From: Verrucomicrobiaceae bacterium
Lineage (GTDB): Bacteria > Verrucomicrobiota > Verrucomicrobiia > Verrucomicrobiales > Verrucomicrobiaceae
Assembly (NCBI GenBank): GCA_016795375.1
Contig: JAEUHJ010000032.1
Location: 1-42,676, forward strand
Direction: 5' to 3'
Length of the DNA stretch: 42,676 nt
The position numbers and the translations under genes are program-made. The notes beneath the pieces were generated by a model, which saw only the letters and a list, made by a program, of their open reading frames with translations, had not been told where the DNA came from and did no database searches. Of this stretch, positions 8,633 to 18,600 are shown piece by piece; positions within the stretch are counted from its first letter, which is position 1, and each line of letters opens with the position of its first letter.

Positions 8633-10260
8633 GCGCCCGCGCCGTTCCACCTCCGGACAAGGTGCTGCGCACGTTGTTCTGGAAGCTGCTCTTCCGCGGC
8701 CGCGTGGCGCAGCAGATGGGCGCGCAAAAGACGAAGCGCCAGCTCGGCCTCGGCCTCACGCTGCTCATCTACGCCGTCGTGGGCATCCTGCCCGCCATGT
8801 CCGCCCGCGTCGCAGACAGCTTCTCCTTCGCCAGCGTGCTGCACGGCTTCACCTTCATGTTCGCCTCCCTCACGCTCGCCTCGAACGCGGGCACGATGCT
8901 ATTCATGAAGGAGGAGGCGGAAATCCTGCTGCACCGCCCCGTCACACCGCAGCAGATGCTGCGCGCGAAATGCGCCGTGCTCGCCGGCTTCGCCCTGCTG
9001 CTCGCCCTGGCGCTGAACCTCGCCGGCATCATCGCCGGCTTGTGGACCAAGGGCGCGACCTGGCGCTTCATCCCCGCGCATCTGTTTTCCACCGCGCTGC
9101 TGATGCTCTTCTCCGCCGCCAGCATCATCCTCGTTTACAACGTCTGCCTGAAATGGTTCGGCCGCGAGCGCTTCGACAACCTCCTCGCCACGCTGCAATC
9201 CCTGCTCGTCTTCCTCATGATCATCAGCGGCCAGATCATGCCGCGCTTGGTGCAGTTCGACACCCTCCGTCATCTCGAACACGCCAGCGGCTGGCTGCTC
9301 GCCCTCCCACCCCTGTGGTTCGGCGCGCTCGATGCCTTGCTCGGCGGCAGCACGATGAATCCCGCCGCGCTCTGGCTGCCTGCGGCCCTCGCCGTTCTCG
9401 CCACCGCCGTCACCAGTTGGCTCGCCTTGGAAAAACTCGGCTCCGCCTACGGCCAGGGCCTCATGAATCTCAATGAATCCGCCGGCACGCCGAAGGAGGG
9501 CAGGTCAAAGCCACGCGGTCGCTGGCTCTCCGCGCTGGTGAAGCTGCCACCCCTGCGCTGGTGGCTGCGCGATCCGGTGCAGCGCCACGCATTCAAGCTC
9601 ACCACCGCCTATCTCGTGCGGGATCGTGAAGTCAAACTACGCCTCTATCCCGGCATCGCCCCCTTGCTCATCATGCCGCTGTTCATGACCTTCACCGGCA
9701 GGCGCGGCGGGGCGGGGGGGGACGCTCTCATGTTGCAGGCATTCGCCACCTGCTTCCTCGGCATGCTGCCCATGCAGGCGCTGATGTTCCTGCGCTGCTC
9801 CGGGCACTGGCGCGCCGCCGCGTTCTTCCACACCGCGCCGCTGCCGCACTGGACGCCGCTCTTCCACGGCGCGCGCAAGGCCGTGCTCGCCGTCCTGACC
9901 TTTCCGGTGCTGCTGCTGCAAGTCGGCGTCATGTGCGCCGTGCAGCATTCGCTCGCCCCGCTCGCGCTCAGTCTGCCCGCGTTGCTGCTGCTGCCCGTGC
10001 TCTCCCTCGTCAGCGGCCTCATCAGCCAGTGGCTGCCGCTCTCCAAACCGCCCGAGGAGATCAAAAACACCGCCTCCGGCTGCCTCATGATGGCCGGCAC
10101 GCTGCTCGTCGCCGGCATGGTCGGCGGGCTCGCCAGTTGGATGTGGCACCTCGGTCATTTCCGGCCCTTCCTCGCCATCGAGGCCGTCCTCATGGCCGGT
10201 GCGTTCTTCCTCATGCAGCACCTCATGCGCGACACCCCCTGGGTCGCCGCGAAGGAGTGA
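8629..10260 (+). CDS. Multispanning membrane protein, probable ABC transporter permease
   Basis: A 543-residue protein with many hydrophobic segments, for example LGLTLLIYAVVGILPAMSA, VLAGFALLLALALNLAGIIA, LPALLLLPVLSLVSGLI and LMMAGTLLVAGMVGGLASW. It has no recognisable catalytic motif. Translational coupling to the ATPase gene just upstream supports a role as its permease. I do not recognise a named family beyond the general exporter-permease type. It ends 3 bases before the hicB start. Confidence 0.7.
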   Translation: MSARAVPPPDKVLRTLFWKLLFRGRVAQQMGAQKTKRQLGLGLTLLIYAVVGILPAMSARVADSFSFASVLHGFTFMFASLTLASNAGTMLFMKEEAEILLHRPVTPQQMLRAKCAVLAGFALLLALALNLAGIIAGLWTKGATWRFIPAHLFSTALLMLFSAASIILVYNVCLKWFGRERFDNLLATLQSLLVFLMIISGQIMPRLVQFDTLRHLEHASGWLLALPPLWFGALDALLGGSTMNPAALWLPAALAVLATAVTSWLALEKLGSAYGQGLMNLNESAGTPKEGRSKPRGRWLSALVKLPPLRWWLRDPVQRHAFKLTTAYLVRDREVKLRLYPGIAPLLIMPLFMTFTGRRGGAGGDALMLQAFATCFLGMLPMQALMFLRCSGHWRAAAFFHTAPLPHWTPLFHGARKAVLAVLTFPVLLLQVGVMCAVQHSLAPLALSLPALLLLPVLSLVSGLISQWLPLSKPPEEIKNTASGCLMMAGTLLVAGMVGGLASWMWHLGHFRPFLAIEAVLMAGAFFLMQHLMRDTPWVAAKE

Positions 10261-10263
10261 ATC

Positions 10264-10526
10264 ATGATTGGCAGGCGCGGCCGGGCGTATTACATGTCAC
10301 CCATGAACGAAGAGATCACCTTCACTGTGGAACCATGCCACGAGTCAGGCGGTTACGTCGCCCGTTGGGACGATCCGCTTGGCCGGGGAGGCATCACGAC
10401 GCAGGGAGATTCGCTCGCCGAACTTCAGGACATGGTGGCTGACGCGGTTCAAGGCTTCTTCGAACCGGATGAAAAGCCGCGTCAAGTGAGGCTTCATTTC
10501 GTGAAGGATCCAGTGCTTCAAGTGAC

Positions 10527-10530
<4 letters not shown>
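10264..10530 (+). CDS. hicB: HicB-like antitoxin
   Basis: An 88-residue protein of the HicB type, with a partial RNase-H-like fold: ITFTVEPCHESGGYVARWDD, then the GISTQGDSLAEL-like stretch (here GGITTQGDSLAELQDMVADA). These features match the small antitoxin that neutralises HicA mRNA interferase. The ATG at 10264 is preferred over the internal ATG at 10303 because a good AAGGAG lies 7-8 bases upstream of it. It overlaps hicA by 4 bases. The order antitoxin-then-toxin is the reverse of the E. coli hicAB order, but is known in other genomes. No DNA-binding tail is evident after the HicB fold. Confidence 0.8.
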
Positions 10531-12786
<2,256 letters not shown>

Positions 12787-12816
12787 GCGCACCTGCCACC
12801 CACCCTACCTTGATGA

Positions 12817-12919
12817 GCCGAAAAAGAGAAAAGAGGTAAAAAAAGGATCATCCAGAAAGGCAGGTCTCCATGACCCAGCCTCTGACTCCCTCTCTTTCCC
12901 CATTTTTCTCTCTTTCGGC
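12817..12919. repeat. Inverted copies of a GCCGAAAGAGAGAAAAG-type motif
   Basis: GCCGAAAAAGAGAAAAG at 12817-12833 and the inverse complement of GCCGAAAGAGAGAAAA at 12904-12919 bracket about 70 bp after ligA. The same motif begins both direct repeats at 13393 and 13508. The family is therefore dispersed locally in both orientations. The 150-bp gap holds nothing else I can name. Confidence 0.6.
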
Positions 12920-12937
12920 AATCCCTCTGGAAGGACC

Positions 12938-13351
12938 TCACCGCCGCAGCGCGCTGATCAGCTCGTCGAGCTTGCTGGCGATCATCTGCACATCCCCCTG
13001 CGTCGGCGGGTCGTTCACCGGCATCCCCAGTTGCGCCACCCCGTTGCTGTTGGCGCTGCTGCCGTCGATCACCGCTTGCAACTGCGCGTTGCTCACCTCC
13101 CCCGGCGGGCCTTGCGGCCCCGGCGCGCCATCCGCCCCTTGCGGCCCCGGCGGCCCCGACATGCCATCCGCGCCCATCGGGCCGGGCGCGCCGTCAGCCC
13201 CGGCTGGTCCTGCCGGTCCCGGCGGGCCTTCCGGTCCCGGCGGGCCTTCCGGTCCCGCGTCGATGAGCGCCTTGAGTCCCTGGAACTGCCCCCGCAGCGG
13301 CGCGGACTCGATCAAGGCGTTGGTGGCAGGATAAGTAGGATCGTAGGGCAT
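12938..13351 (-). CDS. Short collagen-like (Gly-X-Y repeat) protein
   Basis: A 137-residue protein. After about 30 residues comes a run of roughly 17 Gly-X-Y triplets ([19 protein letters not shown] and onward). A C-terminal stretch ([20 protein letters not shown], later [15 protein letters not shown]) looks helical and may trimerise. Bacterial collagen-like repeats form triple helices in surface, spore, or phage-tail proteins. No signal peptide is visible. It lies downstream of an FN3-domain gene on the same strand, with repeat-rich DNA between. The triplets could alternatively be a tail-fibre stalk; no phage genes are nearby. Confidence 0.7.
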   Translation of the reverse strand: MPYDPTYPATNALIESAPLRGQFQGLKALIDAGPEGPPGPEGPPGPAGPAGADGAPGPMGADGMSGPPGPQGADGAPGPQGPPGEVSNAQLQAVIDGSSANSNGVAQLGMPVNDPPTQGDVQMIASKLDELISALRR

Positions 13352-13392
13352 GGCTGGGAGTGCGGCATTCCGATGCCGCTTTGTTCTTGGGA

Positions 13393-13658
13393 TTGGCCGA
13401 AAGAGAGAAAAGAGCGGGAGCTGATGAGTCAGGTGTTCTGCTTCAAAAGGAGCGCGGACGCCCTCGTCCGCCTCATGGAGCGGCGACGACTCGTCGCCAT
13501 CCCGGAGTTGGCCGAAAGAGAGAAAAGAGGGAAAAGAGCGAGGGCTGCCGGGTTAGGAGTTCTGTTTCAAAAGGAGCGCGGACGCCCTCGTCCCCCTCAT
13601 GGAGCGGCGACGACTCGTCGCCATCCCTTTGTCTTTGCACTGCCGACGACTCGTCGGC
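13393..13658. repeat. Two REP/MITE-like direct repeats of about 110-120 bp plus a palindrome
   Basis: Copies at 13393-13503 and 13508-13627 share TTGGCCGAAAGAGAGAAAAG, TTCAAAAGGAGCGCGGACGC, CCTCATGGAGCGGCGACGAC and TCGTCGCCATCCC, with a small length difference in the middle. Each contains hairpin-forming units: GCGGACG-CCCT-CGTCCGC (intact in copy 1) and GGCGACGA-C-TCGTCGCC. A third hairpin, GCCGACGA-C-TCGTCGGC, follows at 13642-13658. This fits a dispersed palindromic repeat family. No gene is encoded in this stretch. Confidence 0.75.
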
Positions 13659-13673
13659 TCTCCTCATTCCGCC

Positions 13674-14300
13674 TCACGGCGCGCGTTCCGTGGCCTCATC
13701 ACTCCACGTCCCGGGGCCGGCGCTGCCGATGGCCCGCACGCGGAAGGCGTACACCGTGCCCGGTGTCAACGCGCTCACGGTGATGCGGCTGGTCGTCGTC
13801 ATGTTCAGGGCCTGCCAGCCGGTGGCGTCCGTGTGCAGGCGCTGCTGCCACTCGTAGGTGCTGGCCCCGCTCACCGCCTTGCAGCGCACGTCGATCTGGC
13901 CGTCATTGGCCGTCGCGGTCGCCTTCAGGTCAGCGGGGGCGGGGAGCTGGCCCACGGGGCCGCCCGCGCTGCGCAGGGGGAAGCCCGTGCTGGCCAGCGC
14001 CACCAGGTCGTTCGGCGTCACCGCCTCGCAGTTGTTCGCCCGGGCGGTGATCACCGTGTCCCAGGCCGCCTCCTTCGCGTCCCGGTCCTGGATCTTCTGT
14101 TTCCAGATCGTTTCCGCCGTCGTCACCGCCGCCTCCGCTGCGGAGAGGTCATCCTGCGCCGTCTGCACCTGCGCGTCCGTCGGCACGCGGGTGGCGGCGG
14201 GGTAGGCGGCATTCCCCGTCATGGCGGTGATGTGCGCCGCCCCCAGGGCGACCTTGTCATTGGGCTTGATGCGGGCGAGTTCGAGTTTGAATTTGGTCAT
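13674..14300 (-). CDS. Fibronectin type III domain protein
   Basis: A 208-residue protein. Residues 1-115 form an unrecognised N-terminal part with a likely helical segment (AQDDLSAAEAAVTTAETIWK). The C-terminal 85-90 residues form an FN3-type module: PAPADLKATATANDGQIDV, then STYEWQQRL, then SRITVSALTPGTVYAFRVRA. The ATG at 14300 is supported by GAGGAA about 8 bases upstream; a longer reading to 14585 would have no such site. It has no signal peptide. Similar small Verrucomicrobia proteins exist, but their function is not known to me. Confidence 0.75.
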   Translation of the reverse strand: MTKFKLELARIKPNDKVALGAAHITAMTGNAAYPAATRVPTDAQVQTAQDDLSAAEAAVTTAETIWKQKIQDRDAKEAAWDTVITARANNCEAVTPNDLVALASTGFPLRSAGGPVGQLPAPADLKATATANDGQIDVRCKAVSGASTYEWQQRLHTDATGWQALNMTTTSRITVSALTPGTVYAFRVRAIGSAGPGTWSDEATERAP

Positions 14301-14342
14301 GGTGCGGTTCCTCGGTTTGGGTTGGATGCGTGCCGGGGCCGG

Positions 14343-14390
14343 CGTGTCAAAACGCACCCCCGCGTCAAAGCGCAGGCCGGGCGTGTCAAA
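14343..14390 (-). promoter_or_regulatory. Three direct TTTGACRCG boxes upstream of the FN3 gene
   Basis: On the minus strand TTTGACACG, TTTGACGCG and TTTGACACG occur at 14390-14382, 14369-14361 and 14351-14343, spaced 21 and 18 bp. They sit in the 143-bp gap between the XRE regulator and the FN3 gene. They could be operators or tandem -35 elements; no clear -10 follows. Confidence 0.35.
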
Positions 14391-14443
14391 CATCACAGGC
14401 AGGGTCACAACAGCGGCCATGAAACCACGCCGCAGCCGCCGGA

Positions 14444-14827
14444 TCACCGTCTTTGGGGTGAACGTCTCGTGTTTTTCCCGCGCTGGCTTTTCGGCAGCGT
14501 CTTCGGCGGCCGGTCCTCCGGGTGCTCCAGCAGGTGCTCCAGGTGCGCCACCACCTCCGCGAAGCCCATCCGCAGCGCCCGGCACACCCGGAACAGCGTG
14601 GTGATTTTCTCATCCGTGTCCCCGTGCTCGATGTGGTGCAGGCACGTCCGGGAGAGGCCCGCCCGCGCCGCCATCTCCTGCTGGCTCATCTCCAGCTCAT
14701 TGCGCCGGGTGTTCACCAGCCTCCCCAGCAGTTCCAGCCACAGCGCCACCTCCGCATCCAGATGCGCCCGTTGTTCCGGAGTTGGCCCCTTCTGCGCCGC
14801 CGGTGGATGGGTCACTTCTGGGTGCAT
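14444..14827 (-). CDS. XRE-family helix-turn-helix regulator
   Basis: A 127-residue protein with a lambda-repressor-type HTH at about residues 37-88: LVNTRRNELEMSQQEMAARA, then GLSRTCLHHIEHGDTD and TTLFRVCRALRMGF. A basic C-terminal tail follows (PKSQRGKNTRRSPQRR). It is the nearest regulator to the CRISPR locus and to the 22-bp tandem array, and reads away from both. A target cannot be read from the sequence; the TTTGAC boxes just downstream are one candidate. Confidence 0.82.
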   Translation of the reverse strand: MHPEVTHPPAAQKGPTPEQRAHLDAEVALWLELLGRLVNTRRNELEMSQQEMAARAGLSRTCLHHIEHGDTDEKITTLFRVCRALRMGFAEVVAHLEHLLEHPEDRPPKTLPKSQRGKNTRRSPQRR

Positions 14828-14856
14828 GAACGTGCGCTACAGTGAAGAACCCAGGG

Positions 14857-14886
14857 TCTATACTCCTTTGTCAGGCATTCTCGCAA
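14857..14886 (-). promoter_or_regulatory. Candidate promoter of the XRE regulator
   Basis: On the minus strand TTGCGA (14886-14881) and TATAGA (14862-14857) are 18 bases apart and about 30 bases upstream of the ATG. Each matches the sigma-70 consensus at 4 of 6 positions. Confidence 0.35.
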
Positions 14887-14987
14887 GACTATTTTCAATG
14901 TCTGCTGGATAAAACAGCGCCCCATGCCCCATCCACACCCCAGCCAAGTCATCCCTGACACCTAGCCACTACCCCCGCCTGCCTCCA

Positions 14988-15291
14988 CCCTGCCAGCCAG
15001 CATCGACCCTTCTGTCAGCCAATATACACCCTTCTGTCAGCCAACATCGACCCTTCTGTCAGCCAACATCGACCCTTCTGCCAGCCAACATCGACCCTTC
15101 TGCCAGCCAACATCGACCCTTCTGTCAGCCAACATACACCCTTCTGTCAGCCAACATCGACCCTTCTGTCAGCCAACATACACCCTTATGTCAGCCAGCA
15201 TACACCCTTCTGTCAGCCAACATTGACCCTTCTGTTAGCCAACATACACCCTTATGTCAGCCAACATCGACCCTTATGTTGGCTGACATAA
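14988..15291. repeat. 22-bp tandem repeat array, 13 units, iteron-like
   Basis: A unit such as CCCTTCTGTCAGCCAACATC plus GA recurs with an exact 22-bp period 13 times. The CTTCTG/CTTATG step falls at 15011, 15033 and every 22 bp to 15275, and a partial unit precedes at 14988. The core TGTCAGCCAACAT is conserved. Two linker forms alternate, ATCGACCC and ATACACCC, in the order A B A A A A B A B B A B A. The period is not a multiple of 3, so it is not coding. It lies in a 754-bp gap between the XRE gene and the cas9 relic. Candidate roles are protein-binding iterons or multiplied transposon-end sites such as those of IS21-type elements. Confidence 0.9.
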
Positions 15292-15308
15292 ACCATTATT
15301 TATCAACA
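15252..15308. promoter_or_regulatory. Perfect 16-bp inverted repeat closing the array, with DnaA-box-like site
   Basis: TTATGTCAGCCAACAT (15252-15267) and its exact inverse complement (15276-15291) flank an 8-base loop, so the final array unit is an inverted copy. TTATCAACA at 15300-15308, one mismatch from the DnaA box TTATNCACA, follows in a short AT-rich stretch. The combination resembles a replication-origin or transposon-end layout. No Rep or transposase gene is adjacent. Confidence 0.6.
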
Positions 15309-15543
15309 CTTTAAGACGAATTCAAGCAAAAACCCCCGGTGGCGCAACCCCCGCCAGCCCCGAAAACCAGGGTCAGCCAACCCCGGCCCCGGCACACCCG
15401 CAGCCAAGTCAGCTCCCCACCGCCCCGTCGCCATCCCGCCCATCGCCCCCGTCCCGCCGCCGCAATCTGGCGCATGCCCCCGCCATAGCCGCAAGAATCC
15501 GCACAGGGCAGGGGCGTGGAGCCCTCTCTTTGCGCCTTCTTCC
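15292..15543. other. Non-coding stretch between tandem array and cas promoter
   Basis: About 250 bp. After an AT-rich start, the rest is GC-rich and holds only a short minus-strand open frame (15311-15550) with a Gly/Arg-rich translation and no family resemblance. I see no credible gene. Confidence 0.5.
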
Positions 15544-15572
15544 TTGTCACCCCCCTCTCATCTCGCTAAGAT
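15544..15572 (+). promoter_or_regulatory. Predicted sigma-70 promoter of the cas operon
   Basis: TTGTCA (15544-15549, 5 of 6 to consensus) and TAAGAT (15567-15572, 4 of 6) are 17 bases apart. The expected start, near 15579, falls a few bases before the ATG of the cas9 relic and about 95 bases before the intact cas9 ATG. Confidence 0.6.
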
Positions 15573-15581
15573 TTCCCCTCT

Positions 15582-15638
15582 ATGAGCACCCTCTGGGCAT
15601 TCGATCTGGGCAAAGGCAGCATTGGCGAGGCGGTTTGA
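15582..15638 (+). pseudogene. Relic of a second cas9: 18-codon RuvC-I start
   Basis: The ATG at 15582 opens MSTLWAFDLGKGSIGEAV and then TGA (15636-15638). FDLGKGSIGEAV is a typical Cas9 RuvC-I motif with the catalytic Asp. It differs from the intact downstream protein, which has FDLGTVGIAHSV at the equivalent place. The relic sits directly behind the predicted cas promoter and is in the same frame as cas9, 31 codons upstream, with a single stop between them. It is most simply the leftover N-terminus of an earlier cas9 that was replaced. It may now act as a short upstream ORF. Confidence 0.75.
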
Positions 15639-15674
15639 GGCCCAGGAAACACACGAAAGGACACGGATTCGATC

Positions 15675-18600
15675 ATGGACTACCCGCTTAAAACCTCCGC
15701 ACCGACAACCTCAAGCGCCCTCACTGACTTCGTGAACGGCCTCGTGTTCGGGTTTGATCTTGGAACAGTTGGCATCGCTCATAGCGTGAGGAAGAAACAA
15801 AAGTTCTTTGAGGCCGGGGTTCTGGAATGTCCCAATGAGACAGCGGCATTAGCCGGACGGCGAAAAATGAGGGGCGGACGGAGAGTCACGGATCACAAGC
15901 AAGACCGTAGAGACTGGTTTGCGCACAGTTTGGCTGGCATCCTGGGATTGGAACTGCACGAAGGAAGCCGCCTGCCAAAGACATCATGGATGAATGTGGG
16001 AGATGGACTTTGGAAGCCTGCTCATCCCGGAGTGGCTGATCCGTTGAGCCTTCGAGTCAGTGCATTGAAGGGTGAGCAACTCACACCCGACCAGCTTTTC
16101 GCTGCTTTGGCTCATTTGGTGAAGCGCAGAGGTCCGGCACGCCCGCCTTGGGCCGATAGTCTGCCGGAGGAGAAGGATGAAGAGGATGAAGCACCTGACC
16201 CAAGCCGCATTTCGCCTGATGAAACCAAGGCACGATTCGAGAAGGCACGAAGCGAGTCAAAGGATGCTGCGAGCTATCATCCGTGCCATTATCTGCGAAT
16301 TCTCCGTGAGAACAAGCAGCGCCAGCGCAATCATGCCTGGCCGCGCGAACTGATGCGGGCTGAGGCTGCCGCCATCATGGCGGCACAATCCGTGAATCGC
16401 CCTGATTTCCAGCAAGTGCGCGAGGTGGTGGATGTCACGGGCAAGGCACTTTACCTGACGACGGCAGAGTGGTTGTTGCGGGGTAATGCAGCGTTGTTGA
16501 CAAAATCGGAGGCGGAAGGCGGAGCTTCTTTTGATGTGTTCTACCGTAATCACCGCAACCGCGAGCGTGCGCCCTTCACCTTCCAGGCGGCACGCATTCA
16601 CAACCGAGGGCCGGGCTTGGATTTGATCCATCCACGCTCCGAGGATGGCAGGCAGAACTATGTGATGTCACGCAGCCGCGAGGAGTATCGTGCGTGGCAG
16701 GTGGAGGTGGCCTTGATCAACTTCAAAGTGATTAACCTTGCTTCACGCGCAAAGAAGAAACCGTTGATGCGCCCGCCTGCTGAAGCCATTCAGCAGCTCC
16801 GTGGCATCATCCAGCGCACGCACCAGCTTAGTTTGGAGGATTTGCAGACCTGGGCGGCTCCTTATGAAGCCGCAGGCCAGTTCAAACTGGTGGAAGGCCA
16901 GACTGACTTGGTGGGCAAAGGTGAAGGACGTGGACGCTTTGGGAAGCACGGCCTTGCAGAAGCCATGCGAATCGTTCGTCAGCTACAGGAGGATGCCGAG
17001 GCACAGGACAAGCTGAAGCCGAAGACCAAGAAGGAGATCAGCAAGAACAAGAACGATGAGGACAAAGCCGCCGCATACATCCTCAAGCAGCAGCCCGAAT
17101 ACGTGAACATGGCCGCCAGACTACGCTTCCAGCAAGTCAAAGACGGCAAACCAACCTCTGAGCCAGAGCCTCTTCCAAGGGCATTGAAACGCTTCATCGA
17201 CGAGATTCGCGATCCGGTGGTGCAACATCGTGTGCGCTTGTTTGACCGCTTGCTGGATGAGCTGGTTGCCAGACACGGCACACCCACGCACATTGTTGTC
17301 GAATGCGTGCGGGAGCTTGGAGATGATCCAGAGCGTGCTGCCAGAGCTTCGGAGCGCCGCAAGCAGGACCGCGAGGAAAACAAACTCGCCCGCGACACGC
17401 TCAAGGCCATGAGTCTTGAAGCCAATGACAGGAACATCCGCAAGTTCCGCCTGCTTCAGGAGTGCAAGTGGCGTTGTCCTTACAATCCAGACGACCGTTT
17501 CATGCAGTCGGAGTTCGATGATCTCGTGCTGCACCGGCTGGTCCCGCCCGCAGAGGATGGACGTCGGGATGCCTATCTGAAAGCGGCACGGCAGGCACTG
17601 AATGAGACGGAGATCGAGCACATGGTGCCGCAGTCAAACATCGTGTGTGATGAATGGTTTAATGTCACGGTGACGCGTCGTTCCACCAACCAGACCAAGG
17701 GGAGGCAAGTGCCATATGAGTTTGTGCTCAAGGATGCTGACGAGTCGGGACGTGAACGTCTTGTCCAGCATGCCAAGGACATCTTTGGAGAAGATTCTCT
17801 CAAGTTCAAAATCTTCACCTCACCGGATGCACGGGGTCTGATTGATTCCTCCGCCAATCTCAACCGCACCGCCTACATCGCCCGCTGTGTGCGCTATGTC
17901 TGCCTGCTGAAGTTCGGCTGGTTGACGGCGGATGGCCGTGATCCTCTTCAAGAACCAGGGCATGAGGTGAACACACGTTATCTGGTCAGCAACGGCGGAA
18001 TCACCCACCGCCTGCGGAAAGCCTGGCAGCTCGATGAATTGCTGCATGAGGATCAGCTCTCCGATGAGGAATGGGGCAGGCTGAGCGATGAGGAGAAAGA
18101 TGCCATCATCGCCGGGCGGCGGCAAAAGAACCGGCAGGACCTCCGCCATCATGCGCTGGATGCGATGATTCTCTCCTGCACGCTGCCATGGGCTGCGAAC
18201 AGTCCCTATTATGCCGGTGGCTGGTGCCATCTTGATCCACAAGACGGCTCTGTGAGCAGTGTGGCATGTCCGATCTTTGGCGACAACGACCATGGGCAGA
18301 AAATCAAAGAACTGGCGGATGAGAAGCTGAAGGCCCTGAAAACGAGCGATCCTCAAGACGCGGAGAACCATGACCGCATCCGGCACTACCGCTCCAATAA
18401 CAAGCATGCGGCGGTGTTTGACACGGGCCTGTATGGAAAACGGACCGAGTTTGCCGGTGAGAAGCTGGACGAGACGGTGTTTGTCATCCGCAAACCGCTG
18501 GCTGAACTCACGGCCAAGTCTCTTGATCCGACCACATCAGGCAATGTCGTCTTCTCTCCGAAGCTGCGGCAGCATATCAAGGCTGCATGGGCTGATTACA

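Noticed and set aside
15311..15550. A 79-codon minus-strand frame upstream of cas9
   Set aside because: Gly/Arg-rich composition, no start signal, no family resemblance; it lies in the cas promoter region.
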